From Cycas panzhihuaensis (lineage: Eukaryota > Cycadophyta): a DNA stretch of 64,000 bases. This document shows, in pieces, positions 45,393-57,480 of this stretch. The notes below the pieces were generated by a model. The model did not search any database and was not told where the DNA came from. It worked only from the letters and a program-made list of their open reading frames with translations. Every line of letters starts with the position of its first letter. Position 1 is the stretch's first letter. The position numbers and the translations under genes were made by a program. The stretch lies in the NCBI GenBank assembly GCA_023213395.1, contig CM041465.1:70377741-70441740 (forward strand), in the 5' to 3' direction.

Positions 45393-46335
45393 TTATTTCT
45401 TCTTCCTCTTCCTTTGATTATTCTTTACTGTAGTTTCCAATTGGTCTTTTCCTTCTTTGAATCTCTTCCCTTCATTGGTAACATTGGTATGGATATTGTC
45501 CCGATTGTCCACAATGATAACAAACATCAAACATACAACATTATCTTGAAAAATATCCATGCTTACTATAATTAAAGTAGACCTAAGCATCTCTTAGAGG
45601 GTACATGCAACTACATACCCTATTTTCTGACTATCTTCCTTATGAAGGAGTCATGGATTCGGGTGTGTGACCTCTACCTCTAAATCGTCCTCTTTCTCTT
45701 GAGCCTTCTATGTTCAATTTGGTCACAAAGGAATCTTTAATTTCATCTTTATACCTTTTATTCCTTTATTCCTATCTCATCAACATCCTGGTCAATTCAT
45801 CAAGTGACATTTCTTCAATTATACCAATATTGGTTATTGTATTGATGGTTACATCAAAGGTTTTTCAAAGTTTTCCTACCACCATTTCAACTATTTCTTT
45901 TTTTGAGATGGTTGCCCCAATGCTAAGAAGTTCATTCCAAATAGTAGTAACCCTATGAATGAAATATACTATAGTGTCTATTTCTTTTATAACTAATTTA
46001 AATAACTCCTCATTCAGAGTTATAACCCTTGCTCTATTCTTTTGGACATAGAGATTTTTAAGGGTCTTCCAAATTTAGGAGCATGAATTTGATTTATCAT
46101 TGTATATTAATAAATGATCAAAAATTGATAATTTTAAGGTTGTTACTCCTATATTATTCCTTTCTTTCCATTTTTTTTTAGCATCTCCTTTAATTTTAAG
46201 CATTTTTTCTTCTCCAATAGTAAATTCCCAAGCATTTTTTGCACATAGTATGACTTCTATTTTGATTCTTCACACATGGTAATTGTTCCCAGTCAGTTTA
46301 TCCAAGTCATTAAGGCCCAAAAATGAGAATGCCAT
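45393..46335 (-). pseudogene. Element I Gag
   Basis: ATG at 46335 begins MAFSFLGLNDLDKLTGNNYH, with WEFTIGEEKM, LKNLYVQKNRARVITLNEEL and TITNIGIIEEMSLDELTRML, very like the Gag of element F in layout. An Arg/Gly-rich REWGRFRGRG-like linker lies near 45690. The zinc knuckle is degraded (SKHGYFQDN). Confidence 0.8.
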
Positions 46336-46984
46336 GATCAAACTGAGTTAATAATAGATCTAAGAAGTTGGACCACTCTGAGAGATCAGGACCATATGAC
46401 TATACATCTATCTATACAAATTTCCATATGGAATTCAAGTTATACATATTGGAATAAAAAATACCTTGAAATGTAGATTGTCCAAATAAGTATCTAGATC
46501 TATAGTTATTTTTTGAAAAATAGTTTTTGACTAAGAGAAAATATGCCTTAAAATGATGAAATACAGGGTTAAGGTTTGAGGAAAAAATGATGAAATCTCT
46601 TCAAAAGTTTAATGAAAATCCATAAACCAAGTATCAATTAAACCATATTTTAAAAATAAAGATATTAAGTCTAAATTGTCTAGATTTGATGGCTAGATCT
46701 GATCACAATGAGTGATTTTCTTCTTAAACCTGCACTAATAGAATATTTACTTTTTCTCCTTGAAAATTTCTTCAAATGATATCTGTATAGAAGTGAATCT
46801 ACTAGTGAAATTTTAGACCAATTTGAGAACTTTTAAAAAAATGAGTTCGTACACTTCTATACTAGACCATATAGTTCCATATAATGGCTTTAATGACTCT
46901 ATATTCCTTTGTGAATAAGAGTAGAGACTTACTTCACAGAATCTCACCATCTTCTATCTTTAAAGTTTTAAATGAGTAGCCATA
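46336..46984 (-). other. Element I leader
   Basis: Untranslated leader of about 650 bp between primer site and Gag; AT-rich, no gene. Confidence 0.6.
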
Positions 46985-46999
46985 CCAACTCTGATACCA
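46985..46999 (-). other. Element I primer-binding site (tRNA-Met type)
   Basis: Minus strand TGGTATCAGAGTTGG begins directly after the LTR; the core matches exactly. Confidence 0.92.
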
Positions 47000-47203
47000 T
47001 GTTAATAATCAAACCTCTCAGATAGAGAGGGAATGAAAGAATTCTCTTCATTAATGAGGGAGGAAATCCTCCTTTTTATACATCAGACTTTATAATTGTT
47101 TCTTAGTTACTACATTCAAATAAGTGATTAAGTATAATGAGAGTTTAATTGCATTAGCCCTCTCTACTTTAATACTCCTAGGATAAAACATTATATTCTA
47201 ATA
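47000..47203 (-). repeat. Element I 5' LTR
   Basis: 204 bp, TGTTAATAATC to TTCTAATA on the plus strand, followed by AAAAT. Confidence 0.93.
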
Positions 47204-47208
47204 AAAAT

Positions 47209-47430
47209 TAATGTTTGTATAGGACAAATATTACCTTGGTGAGTAATCAAATCATCATCACCTTGATGACATATGTTATAGGAGTTACAAAAGTTCTAAA
47301 TGGACTTGTGACATATTTTAGGGTTGTTAAGAATTCTTGTTTAGATCGTTACTAATCTTACTTCTATATATAGGCATATAGGTTTATGTGTTGTATTAGT
47401 TAGACTCATTCTTAATGAATGAAGAAAACA
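47209..47430 (+). repeat. Main part of the element G 3' LTR
   Basis: Continues from 42091 once I is removed. It ends in AATGAATGAAGAAAACA, a typical plant LTR end. No matching 5' copy exists in the window, so the borders rest on the purine tract and this end alone. Confidence 0.5.
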
Positions 47431-48542
47431 TTTTTATGGTAGACCAATTCTATTTAAAATTTGTGTCATAATTTATGCATTAGTTCTATTTAATCCTATC
47501 CTAATTATTTTTATATGGTAAGTTGATCCTTATCATTCCTAGAGTATTAGAGATAGAGAGGTCTTAGATGTTACCTCCATTTATTTAAGTAAGCCCTAGC
47601 TTGAGAGGGATCCAAAGGTTAGTAAATATAATAGATTAAAGGACTTATACAAACAAGATGACTTGAAGGATATAAGATGCTATAATTATAATATTTATTA
47701 CTTATAATTGACATAGTAGTCTATAACATCAATTTTTTTCGTTTAGTATATAGCTTATACTTGATCAACTAGTATAAGAACGTCGATTCAAATATTTATG
47801 ATGTAATTTATTATGCATATCATTCAATAATAAAATTTACTATGTAAAGCTAAACATCTAATTTCCATTTGATACATTGATACTATTTACATACGTTTAT
47901 GAGCCCAATGGTACTAATTTATTTATGTTATATTTATCATGATATTTATTCCCAACTCATATCATTTAATTTAAATTGTCTATGTAGTGTTCTATATTAT
48001 TATTTGATTTAATAATGCTTTTATTACATGATATAATAATCTAAATATGTTAACCCTTTAACTAACATTCTTGTAGTTTCCATAGATGAATAATAATAGA
48101 AATAATCTAATACTACTAATTATCAAATGTTTGAGTAGCAGAATACTAATAATAGCTCCCAATTACATTGGAAAGAATAAAGAACAAAATAATAATAAAT
48201 ATGACAATACATAAAGGATAGAAATAATAATAAATATCATAATTTATAATATAATAAAATAACATTAAATAGTATAAGTGATCTCTATTACAAATGTTTT
48301 ATCATTCTCTATCTCTTTTAGTATGACCAAGCTTAATTACTTATCCTATTTATTGGTATTGTTTGATTTGGTTATTAGTTTGATTACTAGCCATATCTTA
48401 TAGTGCTTTGATGAGTGTCTATGGTGTGTGATTATGGCTCTTTTATCTTGCTTATGTTGTAGTTATTCATGCATATAATTTTATGATGTCTCTTAGTTCT
48501 CTTTAAGATATTGCTCCAACACTCTTCTTCTAATTTCATGAT

Positions 48543-48558
48543 TGACAAAGCTTTGTCA
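48543..48558. repeat. Perfect 16-bp palindrome
   Basis: TGACAAAGCTTTGTCA reads the same on both strands. No known function. Confidence 0.8.
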
Positions 48559-48813
48559 TGTTGATTGATTTTCTTCATGCCATGGCCTTGATGTATGATG
48601 TCACATTTTTTAATTTCTCATTGACATTTTTTTAACTTTTTTTGTGAAGAAATCTAACTTGTGTTTTTGGCATTAAAGACCACATCTTTAGTTTTCTAAG
48701 TCTAACTTATCATGTTTTTTAGGTATCATTATATTTTTCATCATGAATGGAAAAATGTAATATTATAAGGAAAACATGATAATTCTTAATTGATCACATT
48801 TTATGTGTATTAT

Positions 48814-48841
48814 CATGTTTTTTCCTAATGGAAAAAACATG
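48814..48841. repeat. Perfect inverted repeat (12-bp stem, 4-base loop)
   Basis: CATGTTTTTTCC and GGAAAAAACATG flank TAAT. Several partial copies of CATGTTTT and AAAACATGAT lie within 48700-48870, suggesting remains of a hairpin-rich repeat. Confidence 0.8.
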
Positions 48842-49542
48842 GTCTTATAAATAAAACATGATTATTTTTTATCTAATTATATTTTATTTATATTATTACA
48901 AATTTTAAATAAATAACTTAGTTAGATACCCTTTTTACCAGATCATCATATTTTTTAAATTATTACAATAATAAAAAATATGACCAGAATATATTTCTCA
49001 GTAACTTATCATATTTTATTCATAACATCACATTTTTCACTTTGTTAAGGTTATAGTTTTCTCAAAGGATACCATTTTTTGTTGGTAGAGGTAAAAAAAA
49101 AAAAAAAAAAAAGCCAAAATTCTATTTTTTTCACCTTTTTTGCTATAGTTTTTGGCAAAACTATGTGCCATTAAAGCATAATTTTGCCCTGAACCTCTCA
49201 TCTCACTTTTATTGATATTAATATTTATTTATGGCTTATAACCTTGGGTTATGGTTCTCCTCTTTAATATTTTGTATTATATTAGATTTAGTTTATTTTA
49301 TTGTTGTGTGAGTGATGAATCATTGGGGGTTATAACTCTTGTATCATGTGTATATTAGATAGGATTCAGATTCTATTTTAGTCATGTATTTATGCATGTA
49401 TAATGCATTATAAAAATTTAATGAGAGATGATTATGTTTAAGATTTTTATCAATAGAGTGAAATTAATGTTCATATCAATTGGTAGTTAATCCTTTCATT
49501 CTATGTTCTTCATTCCTATTTTTCAATTTTAATAGTTCTACA

Positions 49543-49555
49543 TGGTATTATAATT
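49543..49555 (+). other. Possible element J primer-binding site
   Basis: TGGTATTATAATT resembles the tRNA-Met-type site in its first six bases and follows an LTR-like CA end; the remaining bases differ. Confidence 0.4.
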
Positions 49556-52089
49556 GATATTAGGAGTTTGTAATATGTTGTATTATTGTCCATTAAGTTG
49601 AAAATTTTAGTTTTTTAGATAGATTTTAAATATATATTATAGGATATTTTTGAGATAAGTTTGTAGGTATTTATGTAGAGGCACTCCCCTATAATGTTTA
49701 TTTTTAAATATAGATGTCTGAGTACTATTAAACAAGAAAAAACTAGTATAATCTTCAATGGGGAGTATCCATTAGTAAGCCACAGACACTTGGTCATTAA
49801 TTAAATGAAATAATTATCACCCATTATAGATACCTATTCATACCTTTCAATATGATCTTTTTAACATTCTTTTTTTTTGCACTATAAACACAAAATAGAG
49901 CTACAAAATGAGATGACATAGAATGAATTTTTATTTACTTGCATTCATACATTAATCACTAACATGCAAGCTATTTATAGTCAAGTTTAATATGGGAAAA
50001 TAACTTATTTTGTTGAGAATATTTTACCTTGTATTAATCAACTACATGTAGATGGAAAAGAGTGATATACAAGCTAAAAAAGTGACATGTAGATAGGTAG
50101 AGATAGACATGTAAATAAACCTCTATTGAAACATGTTGATCTTCCACATGTAGGTAGAAATATAGATTAAAATACCCGTGATGGACCTCCATTGTACCAC
50201 TTTATAAAAGTGTTAAAGACAAAAGACATTAATAATGCTAAAGGGCAACTAAAAAGTGATATTAGGCCATTGTGAAATTCCTACTATTGAAAGAAAAAAA
50301 AAACTTAGGTTTTTAATGGCATGTTAATGCTATTATTACAAACACAACATGGAATGACATTAAGCTACTGAAATTTATGTTGATAAACCATTGAAAAATT
50401 ATGTTGTGATGAGAGGTGAAAATCATAGTCAATAGTCACTATTTAAAGGTCATAAAAGGTATTAAAAAGTTAAAAAAAAAAAAAACCTTTAGAGAAGAAA
50501 GTCATATTAAATAAAGAATATTCTTGTTGATATATCCTAAAGTTTGAAACTTTAGGATTAATCAAAATATTGACACTTGTATATGAGCAATGACTGTGAT
50601 GACTTGCAAATGTTATTGGCACCTACACATTAGTGATGATTGTAATGATTTATAAATTAGTAAATAGGAAATGACTAGGAGATAACAATTCTACATGGTG
50701 TCCATTATATCTTTGAATAAGCTGCCATGAGAAGGTGTTGAACAAAGAACTATGTTTAGAGAAGTTGTCTGTCATTGAATCATGCTATAAGATTGTATTC
50801 ATTATAAAGGAGTTGTGACATAACATAAGATGTAACAAATGCTAATTTGAATACCATTAATAACTCTTTTGCATATTAATGAAGGATGATATAAATGAAG
50901 ATGTTGAATTTAAGAATAAATTACCTCAATCACTATTGAAGAAGCAAATGATGAAAGAATAAATGCCATCAAAATTTATTATGACATATAAAGCCACCTC
51001 TCCTTGGAAATCAAGTGTTATACATTACACATAATAGAGAAACAAAGGTTGTATACCTACCTAAATGTTTCATTAGAATCCTAAAAATATAGACATAGTA
51101 TTAGATGAACCTTATGAAGGTTCAAGCCCAACAAAGTTTGAAGAGAGTTGCCTAACATAACTGGATGCATCACACAGAAGAACATATACATATTAAGGAT
51201 AAAATTACATAGTAATAGAGAACATATAAAGAAAATCACTGAGAAAATCATTCAAAGGAGACTAAATAAGATACAGGAGGGAGATGATTAATTTTTGCAT
51301 ACCCAAAGATGAATGTTATGATGAAACCCTTGACATTGACCTATTATTCAGATTATTAATAGATTAACATTATAGTCATAGGGTTAGTTTTTTGAAAACA
51401 ATGGCTTCTTTTTTTAGAAAAATCTAATTTTGTAAAAGGTTCTAATGCCACCCATATACTTTGGAGGAATATTTGATAGAGAATATTCCTAAACCAACTT
51501 TAGTTAAAATTTATTTTAATTTTCTAAGGTTTAGGCTCTATTAAACTAAATTAGGTTTAATTTTGAAGTCCAAAATGAAGCCCCCTCCTAGCCAATCCAT
51601 AGTTATATGGTAATTTGAGAGTTAGGGCAATTATAAGATGATCTAGAGTCCATTTTGCACAAGTAAATATACCACAATGCATAATTTTTTTAGATTTATG
51701 ATTTGACAATGGTCATATATAACACTTCAATATAAAATATTGGTGAAAAATTATTTTTAAATATTTTTTATGATATTTTAGCTACTTATGAGTAGACTAA
51801 GGTAATAAAAATTACTCATGCCAACTACCTGTGTATAGATTGATAACTTTTATAGCTTTAAAATGTATTTTAGGGAAAGCATATTAGGTATAACCACATA
51901 CAAACTTATAGGTCCTAAAAATTACACTATTTAAAAGCATCAGATATTGAATTTATTTCATCTAAATGATCTCTAGAAGTATGTAGATAATTCTATAATG
52001 GGTAAATATGTTGTAGAGATCATTACTTTTCAAAATAAATTAAATACTGATTATGACTTTAATGATAAAAATCAATTAAAGATGTAGAC
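49556..52089 (+). other. Leader-like region of element J, no gene recognised
   Basis: Long AT-rich stretch with only short frames. No conserved motif was seen on either strand. Confidence 0.35.
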
Positions 52090-52456
52090 AATGTTTGTTT
52101 TTTTGAGTATGTTAAATAACAACAGTATTATTTTGAACATCAAGAGCACTACTACACTAAAGCAGATGTGGGACATGGTGATGAAACTATTTGAATACAA
52201 GGACAACATAAGAGCCCTAAACCTACAAAGTTAACTATATACTATGGCTAGAAACATGGTAGAATACATGTATAATATTCAATCATTTCAAGATCAACTA
52301 TTGATAATTAGGGAGATCATTCCTGATTTAGAAATAATTGCTTACATACTAAGGAGTTTTCCTCTCTCGTATGAGAACTTCATAAGCACATTAGTTTTAT
52401 TTGATAAAATCTCCACTTTGATAATTAGTTCTTTAGAATCATTGCTTATGGAATGA
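52090..52456 (+). pseudogene. Element J Gag remnant
   Basis: Plus strand reads TLKQMWDMVMKLFEYKDNIRA, then from 52244 an open frame with VEYMYNIQSFQDQLLIIREI, ILRSFPLSYENFISTLV and ISSLESLLME. The MWD, LRSFP.SYENF and LLxE blocks are the middle of Copia Gag. It breaks off at 52456. Confidence 0.7.
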
Positions 52457-52836
52457 TGTGTTCCTTCCCATTGATCTTCCTCAATCTTATAATATAAGAG
52501 AAGTAAAGGACATAATAGGAAGACAAAAATGAACCACTTTATTAATGAAAGATGTAAAGTACATAGAATAAGCACTTATAAGGACACCAAAGGAAGATTA
52601 AGAGCACCAAAATATACCTAAGTACAATCTCAAATAAGATACAAAATATAGAACAACCTTTCTTTATAAACATCAGGTCTTTTGATCAATGCCATTTGTA
52701 GGATGAATGCTCTTAAATTCTATTAGTCATTATAAATAATCCTATATACACAAGTTAATGACTACCACTAACCATTAAGAGCCTTAGTCCCAAACACATA
52801 TGAGCAAGTTCTATAGGCCATAAGTGGTTATGTAAC
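52457..52836 (-). repeat. Probable element K 3' LTR
   Basis: About 380 bp between the end of integrase and the end of J's Gag. On the minus strand it runs from TGTTACATAACC and contains ATTAATAAAG, a poly-A-signal-like word. The other LTR is outside the window, so the borders are unconfirmed. Confidence 0.4.
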
Positions 52837-53285
52837 AAGTCTCGCTCCATGTGATGCTAACTCCTTAAAGTGAAGGAGGTGTAGATATTACTTGATAAAG
52901 TTAGAAAATTCCTAAGTTGCTTCCTCTAGTCTATAACTGATCGTTTAGAGATGGTCCTATTATGGAGCTAGTGATGCAAACTAGCCAAAATTTGCTCTAG
53001 TGGGATGGTAAGAAGTAACTCTTTATTAAGGCCTTACAGGGTTGGTTAGGTGACAATGTCTTTACTAAGGCACTTCTTGAGGTATGAAACATGAAAGGCA
53101 CTAGGAGCTTAAGGTCACAAGCAACCAGTTTTGGTATCCCATAGGAGCTTAAGGTCACATGCAACCTCACCAATTTATTGAAATACATTGTATGGTCCAT
53201 AGTAATGTGGACTAAGCTTTTGAATTTTATGACTTTTAAGGGATTATTTCTTGTAAGGTTAGATATGAAGGAAGATGGGGTTACT
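52837..53285 (-). pseudogene. Element K integrase C-terminal part
   Basis: Minus strand carries KLSPHYYGPYNVFQ, IGEVACDLKLL, FHVSYLKKCLSKDIV and LLTIPLEQIL, the conserved end of plant Ty3 integrase up to the arginine-rich tail. A 40-bp direct duplication (53102-53126 and 53142-53166) lies in the middle and, not being a multiple of three, shifts the frame. Confidence 0.8.
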
Positions 53286-53647
53286 TGTTAACATGGTAGT
53301 TAATTATTAAGTCACTTAGTTAATGTTAATGTGGTTTAATTAAATGAAAAGGTGTAAATCCAAAATGTATGACTCATTCGGAGGGTCACAACCCTAATCG
53401 GGTGACACCTCTTAGAAGAAAATATAATCCTTGAGCCCTTGTATATTTAATGTATCAAGCCATTATAAAATAATCAATGCGATCCATCAAGGATCCTTTT
53501 GTGGTGGGTTTTTTCTTGAAAGCATTTTCCCACATAAATCCTATGTACAATGCATCTATTTTCTGTGTGTATATTTGTTTGCTTGCTTTGTATGGTTAAA
53601 GATTCTATGGATGAGAACATTTATGTATGATTTCATGTTCCCAAATA
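53286..53647 (+). repeat. Element L 5' LTR
   Basis: 362 bp ending CCAAATA (CA mutated to TA). It has an open 74-codon frame also present in the other LTR (59412-59639), which is probably chance in a conserved LTR. Confidence 0.92.
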
Positions 53648-53660
53648 TGGTATAAGAGCC
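53648..53660 (+). other. Element L primer-binding site (tRNA-Met type)
   Basis: TGGTATAAGAGCC directly follows the LTR; one base differs from the usual core. Confidence 0.88.
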
Positions 53661-55156
53661 ATAGGGTCTAACATATCTAAAGCTTGATATTGAGTAGGGC
53701 GATGGGATCATTGGTTACTAGGTAATGCCATCTAACCCAAGATGAGTCTTGAGGATCCATCAACCCCAACAATGTGCAGAAGTAGGCACATTGTATCAGT
53801 GGTAGTTGAAGCATTGAAGATCACTATTAAATGGAATATAAGGGTTTAGTGGAGTTAATATTTAGGCATGAAATCCACATTTATGGTTGGATTTGGCTTG
53901 TTGGGGGTCATCTAAAGTTAGTTGAAGAACTGCAGTAGTCATTCAAGCTAGTGGAGCATGCACTGATGGTGATTTAGTGACTATAAGGATAGCCATCATT
54001 GTATACATGTAAGTCAATTCATTTCTTAATAAAGCCCTCTAAATTTTTAATGAAATAAGCCTATATTGCCATCGAATATTCTTCTCTGTACTGGTGAATA
54101 TGATTAGAGTCAATTTTTGGTGTTTTTATGTCCTTATCTAAGTGCTAGCCTAAGTACATAGTAATATTAACTATAGTTCATTGACTAATACTATCTTTGC
54201 ATGATTCTAAACCTCATTTACTACTCATATATATAAAATAAGCCCATATCCAAGATATTTATGGTTGTTATCTATATGAATGAGCATTATTCTATCCAGT
54301 TGGGCACTGGCTTGTCCTTGTTGGGCACATTACTCCTTAGCTGAGTACCTTTTCTCTTGGCTGGGTGTATTTGAGAGTGTATAGGCCTCAACCTTTGGTG
54401 TTTGGGCTATTTATTACCTAGCTAGACTGGAATTGGTATACCCATACCAGCCACGAGGATGCAAGGATCACATTCGATCTCCATTTATGTGTGCAACTCC
54501 ATGTGTGGTGCATTGATCCGTGAGGATGTCTGTGAGCTTTTACAGCTACCGCATGACTAAAGAGAAGTGCAAGGATATTAAAAGTCATGTTTCTTCTATA
54601 GTATAAACCTTAGACTATAGAAAATATAACTTAGCATATGATTATTTGGTATTTACCCATGTGCTTTAAGTAAAAAATCACGAGTCTTTTTTAAAAGTCA
54701 CACTTTTCTAGAATATATGTTTTGGCATATTCTTCCTATTGAAAGATTATAAAAAGTGACCCTTACCATTGATATTACACATAATTTTCATGGTGTGAAG
54801 AACTTTGTATATATTTGGATCCCTTATGAGTCATTTTCAACATGAATCAAGGATATTTATTATGTGTTTTTGACTTAGAGACTGTGCATCATCGCTTATG
54901 GAGCCATCCTTTGATTTGGAGCACATTTTGTAAGTCTTTATTTATGTCGATTATGACATTCACATGGATACTTAAGGTTATTTATTAATGATTGATGAGG
55001 AATAAATAGTTAGTGGCTCACTTAACATAGGTATAATTGGTGTTGGGTGCCCTTAGAAGCATGGTTGTGAGCTGAAGGAAGACACAAGGGTGCATTTTAT
55101 CCTATAGACATTCATTTTTGGTATCAATTGATTCATATTAAAGCTTATTTCTCGAG
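53661..55156 (+). other. Element L leader
   Basis: About 1.5 kb with no gene. Short GTTGGGC-type words recur at 54300-54400. Confidence 0.5.
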
Positions 55157-55941
55157 ATGAAGTACATTATACCCAAAGTTATCTTCGATGGTAATAATTT
55201 CAATGAGTGGAAGGCAAATATGGAGCTTATTTTGATGGTGAATAAACTCTGGGGAATCACCAAGGCGAAAGTGGATGTGATTCCATTAGACCATAAGGAG
55301 TGAATTCACCTCAAGGAGAAGAAATTTATGGCTATGGGACTATTGAAACTATTATTAGTGCTAGATCAGAGAGTATTGGTTCATAATCTAGACAAACTAT
55401 ATGAGATATGGATAAAACTGTGTGATACATTTAAAAATAAGCAGATAAATAAGCGTCTTGCACTGATGTCAGAGTTAGTCAACTTACATGTGAAGGATGA
55501 GAATAATATTAGTTCCTACCTTAACAAGATTACAGACTTGAAGAATAAGCTAGAGGAACTGAAGCCAAACTCAATAAATGATACATTGCTATTCATAATA
55601 ATCATGTCGAAATTATTGGCTACCTTTGCTATATTTTGGACTATTTATGGTAGAGACAAAGTGATGGAAGTAAGATTTTTAATAGGCTTAAGAACTTGAT
55701 TCTAGCAAAGGATGTTAAACTCAAACATCATGGTATACTTAGAGATTCTCATTCAAGTCAAGCCCTAGCTACAAAAACTCAAAGGAAGGAGGCCACTAAG
55801 GAGGAGAAGATCATACAGAGGTTAGGAGAAAGTCTGTATAATAAAAAGAAGTTTAACAGGAAATGCAATTACTACAAAAATGATGGTCACCACGAGAAGA
55901 ACTATTGGTTCAATCATTGTGGCAAGCACAAAGTTAATTAG
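55157..55941 (+). pseudogene. Element L Gag with decayed zinc knuckle
   Basis: ATG at 55157 begins MKYIIPKVIFDGNNFNEWKA with a TGA near 55301, then a 123-codon open stretch with YEIWIKLCDTFKNKQINKRL, the Copia Gag middle, and LVNLHVKDENNISSYLNKIT. The knuckle (about 55864-55910, next frame) reads CNYYKNDGHHEKNYW, keeping the first Cys and His but losing two ligands. Confidence 0.8.
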
Positions 55942-56560
55942 GATGATAAAGGGAAGAATGTTACTGCTCATTGTATCCAAGCAAAAGGCTTATCAACCAA
56001 GTCAGATTGGAGAGATTATTAGGTGCTTGACTTTGGAGTGCATAAGTATATTTCTTACTAGAGATAGAACATTGATACAATGACTTCAAATCAGAGTGGT
56101 GTTGAGATTATCCTTGGAGATGCTTGCATTTTACCAGTAGAAGATATCGATGAAGTTTCCATTATAGGAGGTAAATTTACCAAAGTATATTATGTATTGA
56201 AGATGTACTTGAACCTTCTTTTAGCCTGGGAGATTTGTAAATAAGGTATGAAGGTGGAGCTTTGTGATGACAAATGTCTAATTAAGGATTCAAAATAGAA
56301 CTTTCCTATCATAGCTACTGGGAAAGTTAGGGACAACTTCTAGGTGTTTGAGAAGTTTTAATCTTAAAAGAAGTCCTATGCCTTTGTTGCTAGTACATAT
56401 GATATGAGTGAGTTGTGGCACAACCATCTAGGGCACCTTAATTATAAAAGTATTATACTGCTGAAGAGGTTAAATATGGTAAAAGGATTTCTATTAGTTA
56501 CCTACTCAAATGGTATGTGCGAAGGGTGTATGTATGATAAGAACCATCGCTACCCTTTTG
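55942..56560 (+). pseudogene. Element L protease and Gag-pre-integrase
   Basis: VLDFGVHKYIS (about 56028) is the protease start with Ser of Asp-Ser-Gly changed to Phe. YVLKMYLNLLLAWEI and then ELWHNHLGHLNYKSIILLKR and MCEGCMYDKNHRYPF follow, the Gag-pre-integrase with its His and Cys ligands. Confidence 0.78.
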
Positions 56561-57480
56561 CTCAGGATAATGCCTAGAGAGCCAAGGAGAAGTTGGAGCT
56601 TGTATATTAAGACATAATGGGTCCTATTCCTAACCCTTTAGTATCTAGAGCTCGTTACACCCTTATATTTATATAAGACTATACCAAGAAGACCTAGGTT
56701 TACTTTATTAAGAACAAGTCAGATGTGTTTTATCACTTTCATGATTGGAAAGCGATGGTTGAAAATGAATGTGATAAGAAAATAAAGTCGTTAAGAAGTG
56801 ATACTAGAAAGGAATACAACAACCATGCATTCAATTAGTTCTACTATGATCATGGTATAAAGTGGGAATTTATGGTCCCATATATCCCACAACAGAATGG
56901 AGTTGCTAAAATAAAAAATTGTACCATGATGGAGACAGTAAGGTATATGGTGCACGCTAAAAACCTATCACTAAAGTTTTAGGCAGAAGTTGTGGCAACT
57001 GCTGTTTATATTTTGAATCAGGTACCCACTCAAGCAGTTTGTAGCATGACCCCTAAAGAAAATGGACAAGTTAGAAACTTACCATTAGTCATTTAATAAT
57101 GTTTGGGTGTATTACATATGCCCATATCCTAGATGATACCCGTAAGAAGCTGGATCAAAAGATTCTAAAGTGCATATTCATGGGGTATTACACTGAGAAT
57201 AAAGCCTACAGACTATGTGATCCATAGGGGGAGAAGATTGTGGTTAGTTAAGATATAAAATTTGATGAGTCATTGACATATCATGCTGATAGATCATTAG
57301 AGGAGACTTTTTACCCCCCCTTCTCCTATTCCTAGATTCATCAAGTGAAGTGGATGATGAGCCAGTTATTGGAACACCTAATGAAGTAGGATCAAGTGGG
57401 ATAAGTAATAGTGAGGAGCCACCATAAGATGAATTAACTCTAGCAATGGGTCCTTTAATACCTTTATAGGCAAGGAAGAC
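56561..57480 (+). pseudogene. Element L integrase
   Basis: DIMGPIPNPL, FIKNKSDVFYHFHDWKAMVE and IKSLRSDTRKEYNNHAF give the core with its second Asp (in SDT). PYIPQQNGVAKIKN gives the region before the catalytic Glu, and that residue's neighbourhood is altered. The C-terminal block LDQKILKCIFMGYYTENKAY lies at about 57150. A conserved Trp is TAG at 56980-56982. Confidence 0.82.

Larger units (their letters stand above)
42092..47203 (-). mobile_element. Element I: full-length decayed Copia retrotransposon inside G
   Basis: LTRs at 42092-42296 (205 bp) and 47000-47203 (204 bp), about 88% alike, with a perfect target duplication AAAAT. Primer site at 46999-46985 and purine tract at 42305-42297, both on the minus strand. 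Copia domains follow in order from the Gag ATG at 46335. Confidence 0.95.
34500..47430 (+). mobile_element. Element G: decayed, internally deleted Copia element hosting H and I
   Basis: Plus-strand Copia pieces lie at 34560-36240, 41604-42084 and 47209-47430, separated by H and I, each of which has its own target duplication. Order is Gag C-terminus, zinc knuckle, protease, integrase, start of reverse transcriptase, then directly the last residues of RNase H, a purine tract (42073-42084) and an LTR. The reverse transcriptase core and most of RNase H are missing. No 5' LTR was found, so the left border is approximate. Confidence 0.75.
47431..49199. other. AT-rich sequence with no recognised gene
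   Basis: No conserved protein motif or LTR pair. Two strong inverted repeats (48543-48558, 48814-48841) and a run of about 20 A from 49093 are the only marked features. It may be decayed non-coding repeat. Confidence 0.5.
49200..52456 (+). mobile_element. Element J: 5' part of a decayed Copia element (approximate borders)
   Basis: A TTAATAGTTCTACA end at 49542, followed at once by TGGTATTATAATTG, looks like an LTR end plus primer site, and a Copia Gag remnant follows on the same strand at 52090-52456. The left LTR border is not defined. The element stops abruptly where the K LTR begins, so K may have inserted in J. Confidence 0.45.

Noticed and set aside
48470-48530. CTCCAACA followed by a purine-tract-like complement, as at the E LTR end
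   Set aside because: No second LTR copy, primer site or target duplication could be found.
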